DNA of 14,892 bases from the NCBI GenBank assembly GCA_030689285.1, contig JAUYJM010000033.1:1-14892 (forward strand), in the 5' to 3' direction. The translations under genes were made by a program, and so were the position numbers. The notes below the pieces were generated by a model. That model saw only the letters and a list, made by a program, of their open reading frames with translations. It ran no database searches and was not told the origin of the DNA. This document shows positions 1 through 6,893 of the stretch, piece by piece (the first letter of the stretch is position 1; each line of letters opens with the position of its first letter). This stretch comes from a bacterium. Lineage in GTDB: Bacteria > Patescibacteriota > Minisyncoccia > Phycocordibacterales > GCA-002787175.

Positions 1-1013
1 TTGGGAATCTCAATACCCACGAGTGACTTGCCCGGTATCGGAGCTTCTATCCTTATAGGATGCGCGGCCAAAGCGAGAGAAAGGTCATTTTGGAGAGCCA
101 CTATTCTGGACAACTTCACCCCCTCTGCAGGTTTTAAGGAATACCGCGTGACAGATGGTCCCACAGTCACTTCATCCATTTCCACATGGATGCCAAAATT
201 CATAAGAGTTCTTTTTATGATGTTTGCGTTTGCTTTGATGTCTCCCACGTCAGGTTTGCCTTTGTCCCTCTCCAAAAGGTCAATAGGCGGGGGAGTGTAT
301 ACGGCTCCGCTTACCCGAAATGGCGCGCCCAGATTTCCTGATAGAATTTCAAATTCTTCCGTTCCTATCAACCCCCCCCCTTTCAGAGGAGTAGCATCTT
401 TGCTTACGGAAGATTGAGTCATTTCCGCGGGTAAGACGACGTTGGGTTCGCTCTCGTCAAGTTCAGACGCGGTATCTTCGTCAGACTCTTCCATCTCGTC
501 ATCTTTATCGTTTCTAGAAAAAACGGATTTCCACATTGAAATAAAAGGGTAGACAGTCCATTGAGGTTCAAATATAACGAGTATGGAAATAAGCAAGGTG
601 GCGGCCAAAAACACGACGGTACTATAAACATCCACTAGGCGGATTAGTGGGTCGGCAATCATATTTCCTATCACTCCGCCTTCGTTTCTAACAAGAGTGC
701 TTGTGAGACCCAGTCCTGAAACCAAAAAAAGAACCGAACCTATTACTTTTGAAGGAGGATATTTCTGCTCTATCTTTTGAACAAGCGACACGCCAATTAT
801 CAAAAAGAAGACGGGCAATATGTAGTAGCCGATACCTGCCAAAGAAGAAAACCACCCATAAATTTTCTCTCCCGCTATGCCGGCCTTGTCAAAAATCGCC
901 AAAATCAAAAAAACAGAAAAAGCAAAAGAAACAATAGACACCGCAAATCTGCCGGTCGTATGACCGTGCTCCGCGTCGGTTAACCCGCTTCTCCTCTTTG
1001 CTTTTTTAGCCAT
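1..1013 (-). CDS. ftsK: DNA translocase FtsK/SpoIIIE, N-terminal part (cut by window edge)
   Basis: FtsK pumps chromosomal DNA through the division septum and helps chromosome-dimer resolution. Translating the reverse strand from the ATG at 1013 gives 337 codons without a stop. Four membrane segments lie near residues 22-41, 62-78, 88-108 and 131-150. A strongly acidic linker (about 168-190) follows, then the FtsK alpha/beta region from about 242. This carries the family-typical GPSVTRY (285-291) and RIEAPIPGKS (321-330). The ATPase motor with Walker motifs and any gamma domain lie beyond the left edge. The ATG is preferred because the protein then begins MAKKAKRR, a usual cytoplasmic basic start. 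An in-frame GTG at 1103 would add 30 residues but lies only 3 nt from a perfect -10 box. A run of nine G codes for three glycines at 212-214 in the linker. The family call is firm; the start is moderately sure. Confidence 0.93.
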   Translation of the reverse strand, partial: MAKKAKRRSGLTDAEHGHTTGRFAVSIVSFAFSVFLILAIFDKAGIAGEKIYGWFSSLAGIGYYILPVFFLIIGVSLVQKIEQKYPPSKVIGSVLFLVSGLGLTSTLVRNEGGVIGNMIADPLIRLVDVYSTVVFLAATLLISILVIFEPQWTVYPFISMWKSVFSRNDKDDEMEESDEDTASELDESEPNVVLPAEMTQSSVSKDATPLKGGGLIGTEEFEILSGNLGAPFRVSGAVYTPPPIDLLERDKGKPDVGDIKANANIIKRTLMNFGIHVEMDEVTVGPSVTRYSLKPAEGVKLSRIVALQNDLSLALAAHPIRIEAPIPGKSLVGIEIP

Positions 1014-1106
1014 TATTCTGTTTTTAATAGTCTTAAAGCTTTTCTTACCAGTATTGTCCTCTAAAGGGCTTTTGGACGAATATGTCTTTTGGCCGATAGC
1101 CACCTT

Positions 1107-1133
1107 ATTATACAGGAAAAAAACTGAAGTAAA
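1107..1133 (-). promoter_or_regulatory. probable ftsK promoter
   Basis: On the minus strand there is a perfect TATAAT at 1112-1107. The -35 match is poor (TTTACT at 1133-1128, spacing 15). A start near 1100 would leave an untranslated leader of about 87 nt before the ATG at 1013. No Shine-Dalgarno is obvious before that ATG. Confidence 0.5.
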
Positions 1134-1247
1134 GAATTTTAAAACAACGAAATCAACAACTCTCTATAAAAACTAAGTGGGCTCTCTTATGCGTATTGTA
1201 CGAACTTTGATTTTAAACGATAGGCACGTAGAGAAAAAAGACAACAT

Positions 1248-1275
1248 TTGACTTATTGATTTTGTCCGATATAAT
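1248..1275 (+). promoter_or_regulatory. promoter of the 1301 gene
   Basis: TTGACT at 1248-1253 and TATAAT at 1270-1275 are separated by 16 nt, a near-consensus housekeeping promoter. Transcription would start near 1282, about 19 nt before the ATG at 1301. The Shine-Dalgarno AAGGA lies at 1291-1295. Confidence 0.75.
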
Positions 1276-1300
1276 AAGATAATCTCAATAAAGGACAGTT

Positions 1301-2188
1301 ATGAGGACAAATTTTTATATAAAAGACATATTGGAGATGAAAAAGGACATTTTTTACAAAAAAGGACATAATGCGCCATTTGCGGAGGGTACTTCAAGAT
1401 TAAACCTGAAAGACCCTTATTTGCAGTACATTCTTAAGAAGTCAGAAAGGATTGTTGCCGGCATCCATCTTGTAACAAATTTTATGTCCGATACAGAGCC
1501 CATCAAAAAGTCTATAAGACAAAGTACATTGAACATATTGGACAATGCGCTGTCTGTATCAAGAAGTGTCCGTTCGCCTAATAATGGCGAACCTTTGTTT
1601 GAAATGGCAAAAGAAATTGAACGTCTCGTCTCGTATTTAGAGGTCTCTTTTTTGGCTGGTTCCGTGTCATATATGAATCTTTCTGTATTGCGCGAGGAGA
1701 TAGGTGTTTTGGAAGGTTTTCTTGAGGAGAAAGGTGTTTTTTTGAATCCGACACTTTTATCCAAGAGTGCGCTGTCAACATCCAGTTTTGAAGAAAAAAA
1801 GTACAGACAGCCAATGGATGCTTGGAAAGAAAAGGACAAAAATCCAAATTATATCTCTGACTACCATAACTCTCCGCAGGATAGTGAAAGAGCGCCGATG
1901 ATCAGTTCTCCTTCAGACCGAGAGGAGGTTGAACGTAAGGCCTTTTTAACAACATTTGGCAGTAATAAGGTCTTATTGAGAGATAGCGAACCCAAGAGGA
2001 AGGGTAACAGAAGGGTGTCTATATTAAATCTGGCCAGAAGTAAAAAGAACTTGACAATAAAGGACTTTATTCAGGTTGTTGAGGGCTGTAGCGAAAAGAC
2101 CATACAAAGAGAGATTTCTTCCTTAGTAAATGAGGGGATACTAAGAAAAGAAGGAGAAAAACGCTGGAGTACTTACTCACTAATATAG
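1301..2188 (+). CDS. conserved-looking protein with C-terminal winged-helix domain, function unknown
   Basis: This is a 295-residue soluble protein with no signal peptide or membrane segment. The N-terminal third is mostly helical, with a block around HLVTNFMSDTEPIKKSIRQ. The middle (about 160-235) is low-complexity, charged and probably disordered. The last 59 residues (237-295) look like a winged helix: a helix starting RRVSILNLARSK, a recognition-helix-like GCSEKTIQREISSLV, and a wing ending RWSTYSLI. I recall similar end-to-end architectures as hypothetical proteins in Parcubacteria, but I cannot name the family. The start is supported by AAGGA five nt upstream and a good promoter. It is divergent from ftsK across about 290 bp. 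Most likely it binds DNA through the C-terminus, possibly regulating its own promoter; that role is inference. Confidence 0.85.
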   Translation: MRTNFYIKDILEMKKDIFYKKGHNAPFAEGTSRLNLKDPYLQYILKKSERIVAGIHLVTNFMSDTEPIKKSIRQSTLNILDNALSVSRSVRSPNNGEPLFEMAKEIERLVSYLEVSFLAGSVSYMNLSVLREEIGVLEGFLEEKGVFLNPTLLSKSALSTSSFEEKKYRQPMDAWKEKDKNPNYISDYHNSPQDSERAPMISSPSDREEVERKAFLTTFGSNKVLLRDSEPKRKGNRRVSILNLARSKKNLTIKDFIQVVEGCSEKTIQREISSLVNEGILRKEGEKRWSTYSLI

Positions 2189-2190
2189 AA

Positions 2191-2371
2191 TGTGATAGGT
2201 TATTATTTAAGGTAACCTACCACACTTGCAGAGAAATGGCTTCATTCCTCCTTTTTAAAGGAGGTGTCACATTCTTATGTGACGGAGGATTTAAAAATCC
2301 CTCCCCCTCGCCGACTCGGGTACTCCCTTTACGAAAGGGAGAATTAAGAGTGTGAGAGGTTACTATTCAAG
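2191..2371. repeat. imperfect 21-bp direct repeats flanking a palindromic element
   Basis: 2191-2211 (TGTGATAGGTTATTATTTAA and one more G) and 2351-2371 (TGTGAGAGGTTACTATTCAA and one more G) match at 18 of 21 positions in direct orientation. They bracket the hairpin cluster at 2247-2341. The left copy also begins a short hairpin, TAGGTTA (2196-2202) with TAACCTA (2213-2219), just after the stop of the upstream gene. It has no T-run, so it is not a clear terminator. Confidence 0.7.
2247..2341. repeat. intergenic palindromic element made of four consecutive hairpins
   Basis: Four stems follow one another. CCTCCTTT/AAAGGAGG is at 2247-2264. GTCACAT-TCTT-ATGTGAC is at 2266-2283. GGAGGATTT pairs with AAATCCCTCC (one bulge) at 2284-2304. 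CTCCCTTT-ACG-AAAGGGAG is at 2323-2341. No reading frame is present. The layout resembles REP/MITE-like elements that I recall as common in Parcubacteria intergenic spaces. Multicopy status cannot be shown from this window. Confidence 0.75.
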
Positions 2372-2394
2372 CGATTGACTTTAACTTTACACTA

Positions 2395-2431
2395 TGCAAT
2401 ACTTGGTTATTGTGCGGTATGTTGTATTGCA
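2395..2431. repeat. 8-bp perfect inverted repeat, 21-nt spacer
   Basis: TGCAATAC (2395-2402) and GTATTGCA (2424-2431) are exact inverted copies about 50 bp upstream of the promoter at 2483. It could be a regulator site or a hairpin. No protein is assigned. Confidence 0.45.
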
Positions 2432-2482
2432 GAACGGCCATAACACGGCTGTCTGTCGGCATTAAGTTATCCACACAAGATT

Positions 2483-2511
2483 TTGCAGTGTTTTAACGAG
2501 GGTACTATAAT
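2483..2511 (+). promoter_or_regulatory. promoter in the long gap upstream of the S-layer-like gene
   Basis: TTGCAG at 2483-2488 and a perfect TATAAT at 2506-2511 have the ideal 17-nt spacing. The predicted start is near 2518. There is no terminator between here and the ATG at 3044, so this promoter could give the surface-protein mRNA a leader of about 525 nt. Alternatively it drives an RNA or a remnant gene in 2510-2989. A perfect DnaA-box sequence (TTATCCACA, 2467-2475) sits just upstream. Confidence 0.6.
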
Positions 2512-2989
2512 GACATTAAAGAATAATGCCCGTAATGGATATGCTGGTTTGAATATGTGTGAATTAAAGGGAGCACCGATTGTAACGCCACAGGGTTTTG
2601 TTCGTTGAAAATTAAATAGCGAGGCAGTTCGGTTTTGAAAGGAATTGGCGGTTTTTCCAGTTTTGAGAGAATTCAAATAATTTAATTTTTGGAGCATCGG
2701 ATTTCGAAATATCATCATTAAGATGTTGGTGGTAGGTCCGGTGATAAAAAGTTTATCAGCTAGATCTGCGTGTCGTTCATGCCCACAAGATCTGCGGTTT
2801 GAAGATGACTCACAACTTTTGCAGTTTACGGTTGCTGAAGAAAATAATAAAAGTTGGTTGTTGAAGTCGTATGAAAACCGCAGGTCTCGTGGAGACATGC
2901 GGATAATAGTAATCAAGACAGACGAGGCGGATTTAAAGTCGAAGTCCGCTCACAAGGTCTGTCAAATCATTAATGATAATCTCTCGTAA
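2510..2989 (+). pseudogene. possible decayed gene or structured leader; weak small ORF at 2723-2989
   Basis: One plus-strand frame runs from ATG 2510 to TAA 2989 with only three stops (TGA 2606, TGA 2636, TAA 2678). Its intact tail, from ATG 2723, encodes 88 residues rich in K/E/D near the end (RIIVIKTDEADLKSKSAHK). A 149-codon frame is open on the opposite strand, in the register that most often shadows real plus-strand genes in this window. Together these hint at former coding. Against an active gene: no Shine-Dalgarno before 2723, the stops, and strong RNA-like hairpins inside it. CCGCAGGTCTC pairs with GAGACATGCGG (2878-2902, one mismatch), and GACAGAC (2917) with GTCTGTC (2963) encloses a second stem. 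I recognise no homologue. It may simply be the structured 5' leader of the downstream gene. Confidence 0.3.
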
Positions 2990-3027
2990 ATACTAAAATT
3001 AAAAAAATAGTATAAAAAAGAGATTAT
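2976..3027 (+). promoter_or_regulatory. long AU-rich hairpin just upstream of the S-layer-like start codon
   Basis: ATAATCTCT (2976-2984) pairs with AGAGATTAT (3019-3027). Inside it, TACTA (2991-2995) pairs with TAGTA (3008-3012), with symmetric 6-nt internal loops. The hairpin ends 16 nt before the ATG at 3044 and lies where a ribosome-binding site would be expected; no Shine-Dalgarno is visible. A weak -10-like TATAAA (3011-3016) falls in the same place, so a second promoter is also possible. Confidence 0.5.
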
Positions 3028-3043
3028 TAGTCATTATTAAGAT

Positions 3044-6000
3044 ATGAGTTATTCATCTAAATCCAAGACAAGGAAGTTTGTCGCAGGATTTGTCGCATTG
3101 GCTTTTGCTTTTTCGCTTGTTGGCGGAGGAGGACTGTCAACGGCAGATGCTGCCACTTTGACTACGGCGCAAATCAACTCCATTTTGAATCTGTTGATTT
3201 CGTTCGGCGCAGATCAAAGTGTAATAAACAATGTCCAAGCATCGCTGACCGGCAGTACTCCTTCTGGAGGCGGTACTACTCCTCCTTCCGGAGGCACGGG
3301 GTACACTTTCACCAGGGACTTGAAACTCGGTGACACCGGTGAAGATGTTAGGCAGCTACAGATGGTCTTGAACAGAGACAGCGCGACTCAAGTTGCGATG
3401 TCTGGAGTAGGTTCAGCGGGAAGCGAAACCACCTACTTCGGTTCTTTGACTAAAGTGGCAGTTATTAAGTTTCAGAATAAATACGCTTCAGAAATTCTTG
3501 CTCCAGTAGGTCTATCTTCGGGAACCGGATATGTAGGACCATCAACAAGAGCAAAACTGAATTCAATGAATGTTGTAACTCCCCCTCCGTCAGGTGGAGG
3601 AGACACCGGAGGCACGCCGCCCCCATCAGTGGGAACGGGTCTTTCCGTATCAATTCCTGTACAACCAGGAGCGCAGCTAGCCCCTCAATCTGCGGCTAGA
3701 GTGCCTTTCGCTAAAGTGACTCTTACAGCAAGCAATGATGGCGACATCGTAGTGAAAAGTTTGAGAGTCGCGCGCGGAGGTCCTTCGGATGATGCCGTCT
3801 TTGCCGGAATCATTTTGGTTGACCAAGACGGTTCGCAGATTGGTGTTGCTAAAACACTTAATTCCAATCATCAAGCCGACATAGGAGACACATTTACCGT
3901 AAAAGCGGGCACTTCAAAGACACTTACTATCGCAGGTAATATGGCCGCTGACCTTTCCAGCTACGCAGGACAGGTGGTCAATCTTTCGGTCATTGCGGTA
4001 AACACTTCGGCCTCAGTTTCAGGAAGTCTGCCGATTCAAGGAGCTGCTCACACAGTGAACGCTTCTCTTACTATAGGGACGATCACCGCCGAAAGAGGGC
4101 CTCTTGACCCGAATGCCGCTCAAAGCAAAGATGTCGGTACAACCGGCTATACATTCTCGTCCATTAAAGTTACAGCCGGCTCAACGGAAGACGTGAGAAT
4201 CCACTCAATTCGCTGGAATCAAGCGTCGTCCGCAAGCGCCACTGACTTGGACAATGTAATGACAGTTGTTGACGGCGTATCTTACCCCACAGTAGTTTCT
4301 TCGGACTTCTATGACACTGTTTTCCCCGGAGGAATTGAAGTCAAGAAAGGTCTTTCAAAGGAAATTTCAGTTAAAGGAGATATTGTCGACGGTTCATCTC
4401 GCACTGTTGCCTTCAATATTGAGAAGACCACCGACCTATACGTTACCGGCGAGACTTACGGATATGGCATTACGCCTCCGACAAGCGGAACTGGCTTTAC
4501 CGCAGGAAACATTTGGTATCCGGCAAAGACAGTTACTATTTCCACAGGTTCACTTACAGTATCTAACGCTACAGCGGTAAACGCACAAAATATTGCTCTT
4601 AACCAAGCAAATCAGCCTCTTGGCGGGTTTACCGTAGAAGTTAAGGGAGAGGAGATTTCTGTAGGAAGCATAGTATTCACAACCTCCACTACATCTACCG
4701 GCATAGGCAGACTTACAAATGTATCTATAGTGGATGAAAATGGCGCGGTTATTTCAGGACCTGTTGACGGTTCAAATGTAGACAACACTTTGACTTTCTC
4801 ATCTTCCGTAATCCTGCCTGTAGGTACGCACACCTATACACTGAAAGGACAAACACCCTCAACTTGGTCAAATAACGGCACATTCGCTATAAGCACGACC
4901 CCGTCTTCAAATTGGACCACCGTCAAGGGTCAGACTACAAATCAGACAATCACCCCGTCTTCGGCGGCAGTAACTATGAGCACTATGACGGTCAAGGGAG
5001 CGGCGCTTGCTATAAGCGTGTCCCCGACACCATCGGCTCAATCGGTAGTTGCGGGCGCTCAAGACTTTACCTTTGCCAACTACGTTCTTGACGCTACGGC
5101 TTCAGGTGAAGACCTAAGAATGGTATCTCTCCCGATTGAAACGGCGGTTTCATCAGGCGCGACAAATGTCACAAACTGTAGAATCTACGACGGTGGCGCT
5201 GTATTGACTACAGGTTCAAACGCAAATAGCAGTTTGTCCACAGCTTCTTCTACAAGTTTCACCTTTGACACGGCTCTTATACTCTCCAAAGGTTCTGTAA
5301 AGACGCTGACTCTCAAATGCAACATCTCTACGGCGGCAAGCGGAGTATATCAATTCGGATATGACAGTACCGCTTCACCTTCGGCTACGGGTGTAAATTC
5401 AGGACAGTCGGCCACTATCACTGAAAACGACAGCGTTGGACAGAGAATGACAATAGTAACCGGAGGTTCGCTCGCAGTAGCGCTAGACTCATCAAGTCCT
5501 TCATACGCGATTGCGACCGCGGGTACTACGGGAAACACAGTCGCGATATATCGTGTAAGCGCTACCAATGAAGATATCCGAGTAACCGACTTTGCCCTTC
5601 AGATTACTTCCGGCACAAGCGATACAGGAGCTTCAACTTCTCCTTCAGATATATCAAAAATTACTCTTTGGGACGGCACATCTAAAATCGGAGAAGCCCT
5701 CTTTACACCGGGCAAGTATACGGCCTCAACCACTATAGGCACATGCTCTGGTTGTACAGAGTTCGTAGTGCCTAAAGATGCAGACAAGCTAATTACGGCT
5801 AAAGTAGATATTGCTGAACAAGGTACATCTAAAGTGGGCACGCCAGGCACATTGGTTAGAGTTGACTGGGACAATGCTTCGGCAGACGCTACCAAAGGTG
5901 TCGGTCTTGGCAGTGGTTCCACAATAACCAGAACTGACAGTTCAGATACGGCTTCAGAAGGAGTAAGAGTTTATAGGTCTTACCCGACTGTGGCGCTTGT

Positions 6001-6781
6001 TGACTTGACTGGCAGTCTAGTTTCAGGAAGACGAGACTTGTTGAGATTTAAGGTTACCGCTTCGCCTCAAGGCGATGTGGGTATATACAAGTTTACTGTT
6101 CGTATAGCCACTTCTTCAGACACCGCCCGAAAAGATATGATTGACGGAGTGAACGCTTATGTCTTTACTGATTCAGGATTCAGTTCGGTAGCAACAGGTC
6201 TTCAGACAGACGGAGCTATGCTAGATGCCAATATGGACCTCTCTTGTACTAACAGCTGTTCAAGCTGGGGTTCACAGGCAAGTACTACTCCTACTTACAA
6301 TGTTCCTTGGGTAAGTGATTCAACTGACATTCCGATTTGGGCGATGAACTCATCGGGCGCTTCAACCACGGTCATTGTTCCTGCTGGTCAGACCAGGTAC
6401 ATTGCGGTTAGAGGAGATGTAACGTTGGCTGGTACGGTGTATAGCGTTTCCACACAGCTTCAAGGTGATGCTAAATTTGTATCAAACTTGGCGGCTGTAC
6501 CGTTTACCGCTACCGCGACATCAACCTATCTCGCTTCTTATGGGCTAGGTACTATTCAGGGAGGATTTGGCGCTGTAGCCGCTCCTGTTCTACACTATCT
6601 TGAACACGGTGAGGCCTCAACCACAAACAACCAGGCGACTTCAACGGTAGATAACGACTTCATCTGGAGACCGTTCTCTACGACTACTGTGCAGTCGGCT
6701 GTAGCCAACGATTACACCAATGGTTACGGTATTCCTGGTCTTCCTCAAGCGAATACTTCTTCTCAGACACTGGCTCAATAA
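3044..6781 (+). CDS. S-layer-like secreted surface protein with peptidoglycan-binding-like domain
   Basis: This is a 1245-residue exported protein and probably the main cell-surface structural component. The signal peptide has basic residues at 6-11, a hydrophobic core at 12-27 and a TADA|A cleavage site after residue 36. A short helical segment follows (about 39-68, TAQINSILNLL). Next come a Gly/Pro/Ser/Thr linker (71-86), a PG_binding_1-like domain (about 87-176, LKLGDTGEDVRQLQ to GPSTRAKLN) and a second linker (177-198). About 1000 residues of Thr/Ser/Ala/Gly-rich beta-sandwich-like repeats follow. The C-terminus ends in a WRPF...TNGYGIPGLP segment, with no sortase motif or terminal membrane helix. 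Its six cysteines fall in three pairs (712/759, 901/904, 1068/1072), consistent with disulfides. No Shine-Dalgarno is visible. A strong terminator follows. The secreted surface role is well supported; true lattice formation is inferred. Confidence 0.88.
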   Translation: MSYSSKSKTRKFVAGFVALAFAFSLVGGGGLSTADAATLTTAQINSILNLLISFGADQSVINNVQASLTGSTPSGGGTTPPSGGTGYTFTRDLKLGDTGEDVRQLQMVLNRDSATQVAMSGVGSAGSETTYFGSLTKVAVIKFQNKYASEILAPVGLSSGTGYVGPSTRAKLNSMNVVTPPPSGGGDTGGTPPPSVGTGLSVSIPVQPGAQLAPQSAARVPFAKVTLTASNDGDIVVKSLRVARGGPSDDAVFAGIILVDQDGSQIGVAKTLNSNHQADIGDTFTVKAGTSKTLTIAGNMAADLSSYAGQVVNLSVIAVNTSASVSGSLPIQGAAHTVNASLTIGTITAERGPLDPNAAQSKDVGTTGYTFSSIKVTAGSTEDVRIHSIRWNQASSASATDLDNVMTVVDGVSYPTVVSSDFYDTVFPGGIEVKKGLSKEISVKGDIVDGSSRTVAFNIEKTTDLYVTGETYGYGITPPTSGTGFTAGNIWYPAKTVTISTGSLTVSNATAVNAQNIALNQANQPLGGFTVEVKGEEISVGSIVFTTSTTSTGIGRLTNVSIVDENGAVISGPVDGSNVDNTLTFSSSVILPVGTHTYTLKGQTPSTWSNNGTFAISTTPSSNWTTVKGQTTNQTITPSSAAVTMSTMTVKGAALAISVSPTPSAQSVVAGAQDFTFANYVLDATASGEDLRMVSLPIETAVSSGATNVTNCRIYDGGAVLTTGSNANSSLSTASSTSFTFDTALILSKGSVKTLTLKCNISTAASGVYQFGYDSTASPSATGVNSGQSATITENDSVGQRMTIVTGGSLAVALDSSSPSYAIATAGTTGNTVAIYRVSATNEDIRVTDFALQITSGTSDTGASTSPSDISKITLWDGTSKIGEALFTPGKYTASTTIGTCSGCTEFVVPKDADKLITAKVDIAEQGTSKVGTPGTLVRVDWDNASADATKGVGLGSGSTITRTDSSDTASEGVRVYRSYPTVALVDLTGSLVSGRRDLLRFKVTASPQGDVGIYKFTVRIATSSDTARKDMIDGVNAYVFTDSGFSSVATGLQTDGAMLDANMDLSCTNSCSSWGSQASTTPTYNVPWVSDSTDIPIWAMNSSGASTTVIVPAGQTRYIAVRGDVTLAGTVYSVSTQLQGDAKFVSNLAAVPFTATATSTYLASYGLGTIQGGFGAVAAPVLHYLEHGEASTTNNQATSTVDNDFIWRPFSTTTVQSAVANDYTNGYGIPGLPQANTSSQTLAQ

Positions 6782-6794
6782 TTAACCTCTTGTG

Positions 6795-6825
6795 CTCCGA
6801 CTATGTTTTCAAAAACTTAGCGGAG
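6795..6825 (+). other. 3'-end hairpin after the S-layer-like gene
   Basis: CTCCG-a-CTA (6795-6803) pairs with TAG-CGGAG (6818-6825), and the arms continue inward as GTTTT/AAAAC. It stands before the main terminator and has no T-run of its own. It may protect the 3' end of an abundant mRNA; that is inference. Confidence 0.5.
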
Positions 6826-6830
6826 GGTTA

Positions 6831-6866
6831 AAAAAACAACCCCGACTTAGGTCGGGGTTGTTTTTT
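6831..6866 (+). terminator. strong intrinsic terminator of the S-layer-like gene
   Basis: AAAAAACAACCCCGAC (6831-6846), loop TTAG, then GTCGGGGTTGTTTTTT (6851-6866): a perfect 16-bp stem including the A/T ends, followed by another T. The A-run on the left also makes it a plausible bidirectional terminator. Confidence 0.95.
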
Positions 6867-6886
6867 TATGTATTTTTGGATAAAAT
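6858..6886 (+). promoter_or_regulatory. promoter of the TPR gene, overlapping the terminator; leaderless mRNA likely
   Basis: TTGTTT at 6858-6863 lies in the right arm of the terminator. TAAAAT at 6881-6886 follows at 17-nt spacing. The expected start point is about 6893, one base before the ATG at 6894, so the transcript would have essentially no 5' leader. No Shine-Dalgarno is present. Confidence 0.5.
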
Positions 6887-6893
6887 TTAGTCT

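Noticed and set aside
1..417. Plus-strand open frame of 138 codons at the left edge
   Set aside because: The opposite strand encodes FtsK with clear family motifs, so this is its shadow.
749..983. Two overlapping plus-strand frames, Lys-rich
   Set aside because: Both lie antisense to the FtsK membrane segments, where phenylalanine codons read as lysine-rich in reverse.
2467..2475. Perfect DnaA box, with another at 10301-10309 and a near match at 13504-13512
   Set aside because: They are scattered over 11 kb, with no cluster, no AT-rich unwinding region and no dnaA/dnaN. This does not support an origin.
2606..2638. UGA recoding (as in Gracilibacteria/Absconditabacteria)
   Set aside because: The same frame also has a TAA at 2678, and UGA is the natural stop of the TPR gene at 7731-7733. 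The standard code fits.
2467..2916. 149-codon minus-strand frame
   Set aside because: It has a TTG start with no ribosome-binding site and a Ser/Asn/Cys/Phe-rich, acid-poor composition. Its register matches shadows of plus-strand genes. It is used only as indirect evidence for 2510-2989.
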